A stretch of DNA of 64,000 nucleotides from Leptolinea sp964397625 (GCA_964397625.1 CAYNJT010000001.1:1-64000), one strand, 5' to 3'. Positions 53,247 to 62,228 are shown, numbered from the stretch's first letter. Program-made: numbers and translations. The notes: generated from the sequence alone by a model not told the origin.

Positions 53247-53669
53247 CTAGAACGGCAGATCGTCTTCGACAGCTGAACCGGTTTCTACTTCATCGCCACC
53301 AGCACCGGGTTCTCCACCTTCAGTCCGCGAGCTGAGAAAACGCACATTCGAAGCGGTAATCTCAAATGACGCGCCAGAGGAACCATCGGCGCGTTTGTAG
53401 ATGCGTGGGCCGCCGGTAGCCGGATCAGCGATCAGACGGCCTTCGACAATGACCTTCGAGCCTTTTTTCAAGTAGTTATGAGTCGATTCGGCCTGTTTTC
53501 CCCAGACAGATACCCGAAACCAGATTGTTTCTTTTACCTGCTGACCGTTTGAATCAGTGTAATTTCGATTGGTGGCCACATTAAAACTGGTGACTGCCTG
53601 TCCTGATGGGGTGTAACGCATTTCAGGATCTTTTCCCAAATTACCAGCGATAATAATTGTCTGGAACAT
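53247..53669 (-). CDS. ssb: single-stranded DNA-binding protein
   Basis: 140 residues. The OB fold spans about 1-105 (IIAGNLGKDPEMRYTPSGQAVTSFNVATNR, then KETIWFRVSVWGKQAES and GSKVIVEGRL). The C-terminal acidic tip ends VEDDLPF, the conserved protein-interaction tail. A strong AGGAGGAGG precedes the ATG. It opens the minus-strand operon of translin, nadK, recN and the BTAD regulator, 9 bases before translin. The glycine-rich linker is short (about 25 residues). Confidence 0.96.
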   Translation of the reverse strand: MFQTIIIAGNLGKDPEMRYTPSGQAVTSFNVATNRNYTDSNGQQVKETIWFRVSVWGKQAESTHNYLKKGSKVIVEGRLIADPATGGPRIYKRADGSSGASFEITASNVRFLSSRTEGGEPGAGGDEVETGSAVEDDLPF

Positions 53670-53896
53670 TGAATTTCCTCCTCCTGGTTTCGAGACGAGT
53701 CTATTTGTGATTTCACTTCTATTTTACCTTTTCTCTGGACTTCACGCATGAGTTGTATTATGAAATATGGTTTATCAAAAAACCGGACAAGATTGGTTAT
53801 AATTAATAAGCAGATTGGCTATGGAATGAAAGTGCCGGAGAAATTTTACCGTCAGGGGAAAATTGTAAGCATTCTGATCAATGACATAAGGACGAT
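53670..53896. promoter_or_regulatory. divergent promoter region between ssb and ccmE
   Basis: A plus-strand TATAAT at 53798-53803 is the likely -10 for the ccm operon, 95 bases before ccmE, with no good -35. The ssb ribosome site AGGAGGAGG lies next to 53669. No riboswitch, tRNA or repeat was recognised, and the short open frames in it have no ribosome site. Confidence 0.4.
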
Positions 53897-54409
53897 ATGC
53901 CGCTGGATCATACTCCATCACCTGCCGTCAAAATACAACCAAAATTCATTATTGGCAGTTTGTTGATTGCAGCTGCCATCCTGTACCTCGTTATTTCGTC
54001 CACTCAAGCTAACGCGCAATACTTTATGACTGTTGATGAAGTAATCTCGCGCGGACAATCACTGCATGGAAAGACCATCCGGGTTTCCGGGGCCGTGCTT
54101 GGAGATTCCATCAAATATGATGCCAGTTCCCAGCTCCTTACCTTCACCATCGCGCACATTCCGGGTGATAACCAGGAGGTTGAGAAAGCGGGTGGACTGG
54201 CTGCCGTTTTGCACACCGCGGTGAAGGATCTGACTCGAAACCGATTGGAAATTATTTACAAAGGCATCCGCCCCGACCTGTTACGAAATGAAGCTCAGGC
54301 TGTATTAACGGGAACTTATAATGCGGATGGAAAGTTTTTCGCTTCGGAAGTTCTGCTGAAATGCCCGACAAAGTACGAAGAATCCGTTCCGACCCAGGCA
54401 GAGAAGTAG
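53897..54409 (+). CDS. ccmE: cytochrome c maturation heme chaperone CcmE (CxxxY type)
   Basis: 170 residues. One membrane anchor (about 16-34), then the periplasmic OB-fold domain (VDEVISRGQSLHGKTIRVSGAVL, ITYK-like IIYKGIRPDLLRNEAQAVLTG). The heme-binding site is C156 in CPTKY (CxxxY) rather than the His of E. coli CcmE (HxxxY), the variant known from archaea and Desulfovibrio-type systems. AAGG precedes the ATG. It opens the ccm operon and overlaps none; ccmF starts 4 bases after its stop. Confidence 0.93.
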   Translation: MPLDHTPSPAVKIQPKFIIGSLLIAAAILYLVISSTQANAQYFMTVDEVISRGQSLHGKTIRVSGAVLGDSIKYDASSQLLTFTIAHIPGDNQEVEKAGGLAAVLHTAVKDLTRNRLEIIYKGIRPDLLRNEAQAVLTGTYNADGKFFASEVLLKCPTKYEESVPTQAEK

Positions 54410-54413
54410 AACA

Positions 54414-56474
54414 ATGATCGCCAATCTGGGATTTGGATCGCTGGTCATTGCTTTCTTTCTCACTCTGTATTGCATTGTGGTAGTCATATGGGGTGGGTGG
54501 AAACATATTCCTGAATTTTTGGAAAGCTCGCGGTTGGGTATCCGGTTGCTTTTACCGTTGGTCAGCCTGTCAACCGGTTGTTTGTTATTTTTGCTGGTCA
54601 ATAAGCATTATGAGGTTCAGTATGTCTATAATGTGATCAGCGAGGATTTGCCTGAATATTTGCGGTTTACAGCTCTTTGGGGTGGTCAGGCAGGCTCTTT
54701 GCTTTTCTGGTCGTGGTTGGTGGCATTGGTCGCGAGTTGGCTGGCCAATGAACTCTGGGCCGGGGAGATTGATTTCTATCCCTGGGTCATGGCTGTTCTC
54801 TCGGTAACACTCGCCTTCTTTCTTAGTCTCTCTATATTCTTCGAAAATCCATTTGTTCGCTTCTGGGAACTTCCAGACGGCTCACGGTTGACCGCCATGC
54901 TTCAACCGGCCGGCGCGGTTCTATCATATCCAGCCAATGGTTATGGATTAAACCCCCTTTTACGCCACCCTGGAATGGTTTTGCATCCGCCGCTTCTATA
55001 CATGGGTTTTGTAGCCCTGGTGGTGCCATATGCCTATGGTCTCACCGCCCTGATCACCAACCATATCGATGACCGCTGGATAAAACTAACCCGCCGGTGG
55101 TCTTTGATGGCCTGGCTGTTCCTGTCCATGGGGTTGATCATGGGCAGCCGCTGGGCGTATGACGTTCTCGGGTGGGGTGGTTACTGGAGCTGGGACCCGG
55201 TTGAGATTGCCGCCCTGATGCCCTGGCTCACCGGCACGGCGTATATCCATTCGGTGATGACCCAGGAACGTATGGGAATGTTCAAGCGCTGGAACATGGT
55301 TCTGATCATCCTGACCTATTGCCTGGTCATCTTTGGCACCTTCCTGACCCGGTCTGGCGTGCTTTCTTCGGTGCATGCCTTCTCGCAGAGTTCTATTGGG
55401 CCGGTTTTCCTTGTATTCATCGCTCTGACATTTGCCGTGTCGCTGGGATTACTGCTCTGGCGGTGGGGTGATCTGCAAGATCAGGGGGTTATGCGCTCGT
55501 TTTTCTCGCGTGAATCCCTTTTTCTCTTCAATAATCTCTTATTTATCGGAATCTTCTTTGTGTGCCTGTGGGGTTTGATGTACCCGGTTGTATCTGAACT
55601 CTTCACCGGGCAGAAAGTGACCATTGGCCCTCCGTTTTACGAAAAGGCAACCGCGCCGCTATTTTTAGCCTTGTTGTTATTAATGGGACTGGCGCCGCTG
55701 TCTGCCTGGGGGCATTCAACCTGGAAAACCATGCGGAAAAACCTGCTCAAACCGCTGGTGGTCTCGCTTGTAATTCTGGTGATCATCATTTTAGCCGGTG
55801 TTCGTTTCCCACTGGCATTGATCGGATTTGGATTGGTCATACTGGTCGTTTGCGTGAACCTGTTTGATTTCGGAAGGGTTGTTAACCTGCGGAATCGAAA
55901 AACCAATGAAGCGGTACTTGTGTCCATATGGAAAGTGATTGTTCACCACCGTCGTCGGTATGGCGGTCACCTGGTTCACCTGGGTGTGGTTATGATCGCA
56001 TTGGGAATCATGGGAATTGAAATGTTTCAAACGGAAACACAGGGGACGATCGCCCGTGGTCAGACTATCAAATTGGATGACTATACTTTTTCATTCCGCG
56101 ATCTGGCTATTTTTGATTCCAGTGACGGGCGCAATATTGCCCGCGCGGTTATTGGTGTGAATCGCGGCACGGATCCGGTCAGTGAGTTATACCCCCGCCG
56201 TGATTATTACTATGCTTCTCAGCAACCGGTGACTGTGCCCGGTATTCACTCCACGTTGGAAGAAGATGTTTATGTCATTCTGGTAGACTGGCAGCCTATA
56301 AGTTATCAGGGAGCCACATTCAAGATTTACCGCAACCCGTTGGTGGGTTGGATGTGGGCGGGCGCCTGGGTGTTCATTCTGGGCACACTGATGGCTGGTT
56401 GGCCGGCGCTTATCTCTGAAGATGTTCGGTCGTTCCGGTCTTCCGGTCGATTTTCTCATGAGGACACTATCTGA
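54414..56474 (+). CDS. ccmF: cytochrome c heme lyase subunit CcmF
   Basis: 686 residues with about 14 membrane segments. The tryptophan-rich WWD motif is GWGGYWSWDPVE (253-264), flanked by conserved histidines (HPPLLYMG and HSVMTQE) that bind heme. A large outer loop lies near the C-terminus (about 550-640). With CcmH it transfers heme from CcmE to apocytochrome CXXCH motifs. Its stop codon overlaps the ccmH start (ATGA-type). Confidence 0.96.
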   Translation: MIANLGFGSLVIAFFLTLYCIVVVIWGGWKHIPEFLESSRLGIRLLLPLVSLSTGCLLFLLVNKHYEVQYVYNVISEDLPEYLRFTALWGGQAGSLLFWSWLVALVASWLANELWAGEIDFYPWVMAVLSVTLAFFLSLSIFFENPFVRFWELPDGSRLTAMLQPAGAVLSYPANGYGLNPLLRHPGMVLHPPLLYMGFVALVVPYAYGLTALITNHIDDRWIKLTRRWSLMAWLFLSMGLIMGSRWAYDVLGWGGYWSWDPVEIAALMPWLTGTAYIHSVMTQERMGMFKRWNMVLIILTYCLVIFGTFLTRSGVLSSVHAFSQSSIGPVFLVFIALTFAVSLGLLLWRWGDLQDQGVMRSFFSRESLFLFNNLLFIGIFFVCLWGLMYPVVSELFTGQKVTIGPPFYEKATAPLFLALLLLMGLAPLSAWGHSTWKTMRKNLLKPLVVSLVILVIIILAGVRFPLALIGFGLVILVVCVNLFDFGRVVNLRNRKTNEAVLVSIWKVIVHHRRRYGGHLVHLGVVMIALGIMGIEMFQTETQGTIARGQTIKLDDYTFSFRDLAIFDSSDGRNIARAVIGVNRGTDPVSELYPRRDYYYASQQPVTVPGIHSTLEEDVYVILVDWQPISYQGATFKIYRNPLVGWMWAGAWVFILGTLMAGWPALISEDVRSFRSSGRFSHEDTI

Positions 56475-56959
56475 TGAAACGTCATTTACCACCTGTTCTT
56501 CTGCTGGTATCTGTGAGTTTAATTCTTATGACAGCTCCAGTGACTGCCCAACAACCGACCCCTTCTGATGATCAGGTGAATGAGCTGGCCCGACAGATGT
56601 ACTGCCCGGTTTGTGAAAACACCCCTTTGGATGTCTGCCCGACAAAAGCCTGCGCGCAATGGCGAGAATTAATCCGTCAGAAAATTAGCGAAGGCTGGAC
56701 TGACCAGCAGATCAAAGACTATTTCGCGAAGCAGTATGGAGACCGCGTGCTGGCAGAACCCCCGGGTCTGACCGCGACCCCCCTGATCTTTACTTTGCCA
56801 ACTATCATTGTGCTGGCAGCAGCACTTATCCTCTACCGGGTTCGGACGTCCGTAAAAACGAAAGACAGTTTACTTATGGATACGCCTGTTTCAGTGTCGG
56901 AGGAAGAAGTGACTATATCCCGAGTGGAAGAAGAGCTGCAACGTTTCCGGAAAGGGTAA
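56474..56959 (+). CDS. ccmH: CcmH/CycL thiol oxidoreductase with variant motif
   Basis: 161 residues. Signal peptide (about 1-25), then the CcmH domain with C44 and C47 (YCPVCENTPLDVCPTKACAQW) in place of the usual LRCxxCQ, with two further Cys (C55, C60). The helix GWTDQQIKDYFAKQYGDRVL is standard CcmH. One C-terminal membrane helix (about 107-125) anchors it. It reduces apocytochrome thiols for heme attachment. The extra Cys pair is unusual. The next gene's frame is open back into this gene's end. Confidence 0.9.
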   Translation: MKRHLPPVLLLVSVSLILMTAPVTAQQPTPSDDQVNELARQMYCPVCENTPLDVCPTKACAQWRELIRQKISEGWTDQQIKDYFAKQYGDRVLAEPPGLTATPLIFTLPTIIVLAAALILYRVRTSVKTKDSLLMDTPVSVSEEEVTISRVEEELQRFRKG

Positions 56960-57024
56960 CCGCGATAAACGCACTTCCCGTAAGCCCTTCATCGAATAAG
57001 GCAAAGAGGCTGCCAATCTGGATC

Positions 57025-57537
57025 ATGGTTGGCGCTTTTTTCCTGCTGGCCGGGTTTATCAGCATACTCGCGTTAGGATATAACGCATCACAAAAGAAGC
57101 CGGTAAAGATTGGCATGCCTTTGCCTGAGTTAGCTTTCACGACTTTTGATAACCAGATGATCACTTCCCCTGATCTGAAGGGGAAAGTGGTGCTCATTAA
57201 TTTCTGGGCTTCATGGTGTGAACCCTGCGAAGCGGAAGCTCCACTGCTGGAAAAAACCTGGCAATATTTTAAATCGAGGGGGAATGTCCTCTTTTTGGGC
57301 GTGGACTATGTGGACACAGAACAACAAGCCCGTCAATTTCTGCAAACATACCGCGTAACATACCCCAATGGACCGGATCTGCGGTCGGAGATATCCAGAA
57401 CTTTTCGAGTCAGCGGTGTGCCTGAAACCTTTCTTTTTGGGGCTGATGGAACGCTGGCGCGCGTCATAATTGGGCCGATTTCCTCTGAAGAAGAGTTAAT
57501 TCAATTGATTGAGACGTTGATTAAGCAGGCAGGTTGA
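57025..57537 (+). CDS. TlpA/CcmG-type membrane thioredoxin
   Basis: 170 residues from ATG 57025. The active site is WCEPC (C65, C68) in a thioredoxin fold (VVLINFWASWCEPCEAEAP, VSGVPETFLFGADG with the cis-Pro). One N-terminal membrane helix. The frame is open upstream to 56911 and encodes a Lys/Arg-rich stretch (NKAKRLPIWI) just before the helix, the usual cytoplasmic end of such proteins, so the true start may be upstream at a rare codon; no ATG, GTG or TTG with a ribosome site is visible. It reduces CcmH or apocytochromes. Confidence 0.88.
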   Translation: MVGAFFLLAGFISILALGYNASQKKPVKIGMPLPELAFTTFDNQMITSPDLKGKVVLINFWASWCEPCEAEAPLLEKTWQYFKSRGNVLFLGVDYVDTEQQARQFLQTYRVTYPNGPDLRSEISRTFRVSGVPETFLFGADGTLARVIIGPISSEEELIQLIETLIKQAG

Positions 57538-58043
57538 TGGATACCGGGTCCTTGCTTTTACTCCTGTCAATTATCCTTCTGGTCGGGTTGATTGTTTCCC
57601 GCCCTTTCTTTAGCGAATCGCGGTCTACATTGCCCGGTGATGGTGATCTTTATAGACTGGCCAGCGAGCTGGCTGAATTGGTGCTGGAAAAAGAGAACCT
57701 GTTTACCTCATTGCAGGATCTCGACAATGATCATGAACTGGAACACATCCCGGATGAAGCTTATGCCCGCCAGAGAGAGATATTGTTGCACGCGTCTGCA
57801 AGGGTAATCCACCGGTTGGATGAATTGGATCGGCAGATCAATGCCGCGCAGACGGTTCATGAAAAAACTCCTTTAATCGAAACACCTGGTATTTCCGGGG
57901 GCAGCGACGAGATTGAAGAAATGATCTCCGCGCGTCGAAAGTTACGTGACGAAGTATCCGCTGGATTTTGCCCGAGATGCGGCAAGGTTATTCAAAAGTC
58001 AGATCAATTTTGCCCGGCATGTGGTTCGAAAGTTGCCGGATGA
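57537..58043 (+). CDS. membrane-anchored zinc-ribbon protein in the CcmI position
   Basis: 168 residues from ATG 57537, which overlaps the TlpA stop (TGATG). One N-terminal membrane helix (about 4-22), a coiled-coil region (about 38-100) and a C-terminal zinc ribbon with two CxxC pairs (CPRCG and CPACG, 13 residues apart). Position and N-terminal layout recall CcmI, but TPR repeats are absent and the zinc ribbon is added. It may hold apocytochrome or a partner. I have not seen a named family for it. Confidence 0.7.
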   Translation: MDTGSLLLLLSIILLVGLIVSRPFFSESRSTLPGDGDLYRLASELAELVLEKENLFTSLQDLDNDHELEHIPDEAYARQREILLHASARVIHRLDELDRQINAAQTVHEKTPLIETPGISGGSDEIEEMISARRKLRDEVSAGFCPRCGKVIQKSDQFCPACGSKVAG

Positions 58044-58053
58044 GACTATCGCC

Positions 58054-59931
58054 ATGCTGAGTGCTCCTTTCTTCCAAATTACAAGGCATCGTTGTCGTCT
58101 GCTGTCGAATTGTTTATTTATCTGGGTTTTCCTCCTGGCAGCCGGGTGTTCCACATCTGGCGATATCACACCCCCACCGGAGTTTAAACCCACGCCCAGG
58201 GTAATTGCGACAAATCCGGCTGAAGAAGACATATCACCATTACTGCCGCCTGATCCTGCTGAAGGAAAACTGGTGTACCAGAAGGATTGTGCCTCATGTC
58301 ATGGCATAGACGGAATGGGAGATGGCGAGCGGACCGCGAGTTTTCCTGCCAAACCTCCGATGCTGGGTTCTTTGGATTATTCCCGCAAAATCTCTCCAAT
58401 CGCGTGGTTTTCCGTAATTACCCGGGGACGAATGGACAGGTTGATGCCAGGGTTTACGAACAACCTGAGCGATCGCCAACGCTGGGATGTGACTGCCTAT
58501 ATCCTGTCAATGGGTGCCACGTCTGAACAGCTATCGGAGGGCAGGGAATTGGTTGGGGTGTATTGCCAATCCTGTCACGGTCAGGAATTGGAAGGCCGGG
58601 AAGGCAAGGCACCGTCTCTGGTGAAACCGGATCAATGGAGCCATTCATTGGATGACATCAGTAAGGTCATTCGCGAAGGTAAAGGTTCCATGCCTGCCGT
58701 AAAAGAATTATCAGACGATGTGCAAAGGTTAAATACCGCCATTTTCCTGCGCTCACGTCTCTTTGCCCCGCAACCGCAGACGATAGAAAGTCTGGGGCAG
58801 CAAAACTCTCTCACCGCGCAATCACCCATGCCTGCGACACCAGGAGCTGTTGATAACACAATACGCGGCAAAGTGGTTCATGGCGCGGGTGGAGTTGTTC
58901 CAGAAAACCTGACCGTTGAATTGATAGGATATTCTGGATTGGATATTGTCAGCTCCTACAGGCAGACGCCAAATAGTGATCATGAATTCCTGTTTCAAAA
59001 TCTGCCTGAGCAGGAAGATATTGTCTACCAGTTGACTTTAAACTATAAAGGTGTTGAATTTTCCTCACCGGCGATTCCCGGTGGAATGTCGGATGATTGG
59101 AATAATCAATTCATCACGATATATGAGCCGACATCCGATCTGACCCTGGTCAAAGCAGAGCGGATGCATATCTTCTTTGAATTTCCGAAGTCGGACGTGA
59201 TCCGCATTGTTCAACTGTATGTTCTTTCAAACTCCGGATCATCCATTGTCACTGCAAAGAAATCCGGCGACCCGGTGGTCAACTACCCACTTCCGGCAGG
59301 AGCGCAGAATCTGCGCTTCCAGGATGGTGTCCCCCGGAATCGGTTTGTGAAATCCGCAGATGGTTTTGGCGATACGCGGGGAATTCCTCCTGGATCAGGT
59401 ATGCAACTGCTGTATTCATATGAGTTGCCCTATTCGGGCGATCTTATGATCCCTGTAAAGATTGCCTTGCCGGTAGATATGCTAAATATCATGCTGCCAT
59501 CCATTGGCGTGAACATTAAGAGCTCCCAGCTTACCGATTTGGGTGAAAAAACCATTCAGAATTCGACCTGGCGTATCTTTACAGCCGGTGGGCTGAGCAC
59601 CGGTTCGCGACTGAACCTGCTGGTTACCGGACGCCCCCGGCAGGCCAACCCGCAAACTGAGGAGCAAAACACTGGATTAGCCGTTGGAGTGATCAGTCTG
59701 TTCATCGTATTGATGATGATAGGGGCGACAATTTTCATGGAGCTATCAATTCGCAAAGAAAAAGAGAAAAGGAAACTGATCGCACTCAATCCGGGTTTGA
59801 CCCAGGCAGAGCGCAATGCTTTGCTGGACGCGATCATCGCGTTGGATGACCAGTACCACAACGGGCAAATTCCACCGGCCGCCTATCGTGAGCGAAGGGC
59901 GGAATTGAAAAACCGCCTTCGGGGGAATTGA
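58054..59931 (+). CDS. diheme c-type cytochrome lipoprotein
   Basis: 625 residues from ATG 58054 (weak GGATGAG site); an open frame begins earlier at 57946 but overlaps the zinc-ribbon gene and spoils the signal peptide. Lipobox AAGC (Cys 32). Two CxxCH hemes at C79/C82/H83 and C171/C174/H175 with Met ligands likely in MPGF and MPAV. A large beta-rich region (about 265-540), a membrane helix (about 550-572) and a charged C-terminus (ALDDQYHNGQIPPAAYRER) follow, the latter like the end of CcmI. It sits inside the ccm operon and is probably its client and an accessory. Confidence 0.83.
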   Translation: MLSAPFFQITRHRCRLLSNCLFIWVFLLAAGCSTSGDITPPPEFKPTPRVIATNPAEEDISPLLPPDPAEGKLVYQKDCASCHGIDGMGDGERTASFPAKPPMLGSLDYSRKISPIAWFSVITRGRMDRLMPGFTNNLSDRQRWDVTAYILSMGATSEQLSEGRELVGVYCQSCHGQELEGREGKAPSLVKPDQWSHSLDDISKVIREGKGSMPAVKELSDDVQRLNTAIFLRSRLFAPQPQTIESLGQQNSLTAQSPMPATPGAVDNTIRGKVVHGAGGVVPENLTVELIGYSGLDIVSSYRQTPNSDHEFLFQNLPEQEDIVYQLTLNYKGVEFSSPAIPGGMSDDWNNQFITIYEPTSDLTLVKAERMHIFFEFPKSDVIRIVQLYVLSNSGSSIVTAKKSGDPVVNYPLPAGAQNLRFQDGVPRNRFVKSADGFGDTRGIPPGSGMQLLYSYELPYSGDLMIPVKIALPVDMLNIMLPSIGVNIKSSQLTDLGEKTIQNSTWRIFTAGGLSTGSRLNLLVTGRPRQANPQTEEQNTGLAVGVISLFIVLMMIGATIFMELSIRKEKEKRKLIALNPGLTQAERNALLDAIIALDDQYHNGQIPPAAYRERRAELKNRLRGN

Positions 59932-59936
59932 TTGAC

Positions 59937-60677
59937 ATGACCGTAAAAGGCGCATCTGTTGTTTTCACGCATGGGCTGGTTAAATGCCTCAACCGAAAGA
60001 TAATACTTAACGGGCTCGATTTTCTGGTAAACCCGGGCGAATCAGTGGGAGTAACCGGACCAAATGGCGCGGGAAAAACTACCTTGCTGCGTGTCCTGGC
60101 ATCCCTTATGCGGGCCGATGCCGGTGAGATATCCGTGCTTGGTTTCCGGCTTCCGGAACAGGCTCTGCAAATGCGTAAGAAAATGGGTATGCTCGCCCAC
60201 CAGCCGTTGCTTTATGGCGATCTGACCGCAGAAGAGAATTTGCGTTTCTATACCCGCCTGTATGATGTGAAATCGCCCCATCAACGAATACGGGATGTTT
60301 TAACCCTGGTCGGGTTGTCATCACGTTCGCAGGATAAGGTACGCGCATATTCGCGGGGGATGCAACAACGATTATCAATTGCCCGTGTTCTGCTGCATGA
60401 ACCGGTTATTCTATTCATGGATGAACCGTTTACCGGTCTTGACGCGGAATTCACCGGGGCACTATCTGATTATTTCAATCATTGGATCGCGGATGGTCGC
60501 AGCATTGTGATGACCGGCCATGACCCGATGGCAATGAGTTTCCTTACAACCCGCTGCGAGAGCCTTGTTAAAGGCAGGTTTCTGTCCCAAAATGTGACCG
60601 CCCGGTCCATAATGATCTCCAGTACTGATTCGCGTTTGGATAGCCGCGCGGAAATGGAGTCTGGTCAGCATGAGTAA
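59937..60677 (+). CDS. ccmA: heme exporter ATP-binding subunit CcmA
   Basis: 246 residues from ATG 59937; a TTG at 59928 overlaps the previous stop but has no spaced ribosome site. Walker A GPNGAGKT, ABC signature YSRGMQQRL and Walker B VILFMDEPFTGLD are complete. Together with CcmB it forms the ABC module that releases holo-CcmE from CcmC. The C-terminal tail carries a Ser/Arg-rich stretch. It overlaps ccmB by 8 bases. Confidence 0.9.
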   Translation: MTVKGASVVFTHGLVKCLNRKIILNGLDFLVNPGESVGVTGPNGAGKTTLLRVLASLMRADAGEISVLGFRLPEQALQMRKKMGMLAHQPLLYGDLTAEENLRFYTRLYDVKSPHQRIRDVLTLVGLSSRSQDKVRAYSRGMQQRLSIARVLLHEPVILFMDEPFTGLDAEFTGALSDYFNHWIADGRSIVMTGHDPMAMSFLTTRCESLVKGRFLSQNVTARSIMISSTDSRLDSRAEMESGQHE

Positions 60678-61353
60678 AGGCGGAGATTACTGGCGGGTGG
60701 TTCAGGCTGTTTGCCTTAAAGACCTGGCTTCAGAATGGCATAACCGGGAAATCATTACAGCGATGCTTACGTTTGCCGTGCTTATTCTGTTTATTTTTCA
60801 TTTCGCGCTGAACACCGATGCCGGCCAGAACCGGGAAACCGCCAGCGGGGTTTTGTGGGTGGCGCTGTTGTTTTCGGGAACAATTGGGCTGGGGAGATCG
60901 TTGGCTGGTGAAAAAGACCGCGGCTGCCTGGATGGCCTGCTGTTGGCTCCGGTGGACCGTTCGGCTATTTATTTTGGAAAGGCGCTTTCCAACTGGTTCT
61001 TCATGCTTTTAACGGCTGCTTTTCTTGTACCCATCCAAACTTTTCTGAATAAGACAGACCTGTTCCATCCCGTACTGCTGGCAGTAATCCTGTTGGGAAC
61101 TGCCGGCTACGCCCTGACTGGTACGCTTCTAGCCGCTCTGGCTGTGCAAACCCGCGCGCGTGATACCCTATTGCCCATTTTACTTTTTCCGGTGACTCTG
61201 CCGCTGATTCTGGCAGCCATTCAAGCGGGTGGCGATTTTTTAAAAGCGGCCGGGTGGGTGGAAGTTCAACCTTGGATCACATTGTTGATCGTCTACGATA
61301 TCATCTTCGCTGTGATGGGATGGATGTTCTTTGATTCATTGATGGAAGAATAG
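60670..61353 (+). CDS. ccmB: heme exporter membrane subunit CcmB
   Basis: 227 residues with six membrane segments. The family begins with a cytoplasmic KDLASEWHNREIITAML stretch and shows LVSGEKDRG-like LAGEKDRGCLDGLLLAPVDRSAIYFGKALSNW, a hallmark of CcmB. It pairs with CcmA and CcmC in the CcmABCD complex. It overlaps ccmA by 8 bases, and 13 bases separate it from ccmC. Confidence 0.93.
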   Translation: MSKGGDYWRVVQAVCLKDLASEWHNREIITAMLTFAVLILFIFHFALNTDAGQNRETASGVLWVALLFSGTIGLGRSLAGEKDRGCLDGLLLAPVDRSAIYFGKALSNWFFMLLTAAFLVPIQTFLNKTDLFHPVLLAVILLGTAGYALTGTLLAALAVQTRARDTLLPILLFPVTLPLILAAIQAGGDFLKAAGWVEVQPWITLLIVYDIIFAVMGWMFFDSLMEE

Positions 61354-61366
61354 GGCAGACTTTTTT

Positions 61367-62053
61367 ATGAAACGTCAACAGGCAAAACTAGTATGTCTCG
61401 ATATTATTTCCGGTCTGGCTGTGTTGGCTGCTTTTGTTGTCGTTGTCTTTTTAACCCCTCTTGAAGTGGTCATGGGCGCGGTACAGAAGGTGTTTTACTT
61501 CCATGTGTCTGCCGCCTGGGTTGGGATGCTTGGATTTCTTGCCGCGGCAGTATGCGCCGGTTTTTACCTTAAAACACGAAATATAAAATGGGATATACGG
61601 TCTGAAGCAGGGGTGGAGATTGGGCTGGTGTTTACAACCATTGGCATCGTTAGTGGGTCGATCTGGGCCAGGCCGATCTGGAATACCTGGTGGACGTGGG
61701 ACCCGCGGCTGACTACTTCAGCCATCATGGGATTGATCTACCTGGCTTACCTGATGCTGCGCCACAGCCTGGATGAACCCGGACGGCGAGCCCGTTATTC
61801 GGCAATCTACGCGTTACTGGGATTTGTGTCTGTACCCCTGACCTTCTTATCAATACGGTTTTTCCGCACCATTCACCCTGTCATTTTGAGCGGCGAAACT
61901 GGATTCAACATGGATGCTGCCATGCTGCGGACTTTTTCTGTTTCTTTGATTGCTTTTACAATCCTGTTTGTTGATCTATTCTGGCACAGGATTAACCTGG
62001 GCGAGTTGGAAGAAGAAGCAGAGAGAACCACTGCAATTCAGCAGGAGGAGTGA
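61367..62053 (+). CDS. ccmC: heme-handling protein CcmC
   Basis: 228 residues, six membrane segments. The tryptophan-rich signature NTWWTWDPRLTTS is present, with conserved heme-ligand His residues in FYFHVSAAWVG and FRTIHPV. CcmC loads heme onto CcmE at the outer face of the membrane. Its stop precedes the CcmD-like ATG by 3 bases. Confidence 0.95.
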   Translation: MKRQQAKLVCLDIISGLAVLAAFVVVVFLTPLEVVMGAVQKVFYFHVSAAWVGMLGFLAAAVCAGFYLKTRNIKWDIRSEAGVEIGLVFTTIGIVSGSIWARPIWNTWWTWDPRLTTSAIMGLIYLAYLMLRHSLDEPGRRARYSAIYALLGFVSVPLTFLSIRFFRTIHPVILSGETGFNMDAAMLRTFSVSLIAFTILFVDLFWHRINLGELEEEAERTTAIQQEE

Positions 62054-62056
62054 CCC

Positions 62057-62203
62057 ATGGATACACCTGTCAATACATGGACGTACTTTATCGCCGGTTA
62101 TAGTGTTATTCTGGGGTCGTTGTTATTGTATACGATCAGCCTGATCATCCGTTGGCGGCGTTTGCAGAAGCGAATGAAACAGGCACGAAGGAATACGAAT
62201 TAA
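62057..62203 (+). CDS. ccmD: CcmD-like small membrane protein
   Basis: 48 residues (begins MDTPVNTWTYFIAGY). A strong GGAGGAG ribosome site at 62044-62050 precedes it. One membrane helix (about 11-31) is followed by a basic tail (RWRRLQKRMKQARR), the CcmD design with a positively charged cytoplasmic end. CcmD is a scaffold that stabilises the CcmC-CcmE complex. The gene directly follows ccmC. Similarity rests on size, topology and place, as CcmD proteins vary widely. Confidence 0.75.
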   Translation: MDTPVNTWTYFIAGYSVILGSLLLYTISLIIRWRRLQKRMKQARRNTN

Positions 62204-62228
62204 TGGTTAATTCGGACTGTTTTCCGGA

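Noticed and set aside
53748..53966. 72-codon plus-strand frame before ccmE
   Set aside because: No ribosome site, it overlaps the ccmE start in another frame, and it contains the likely -10 box.
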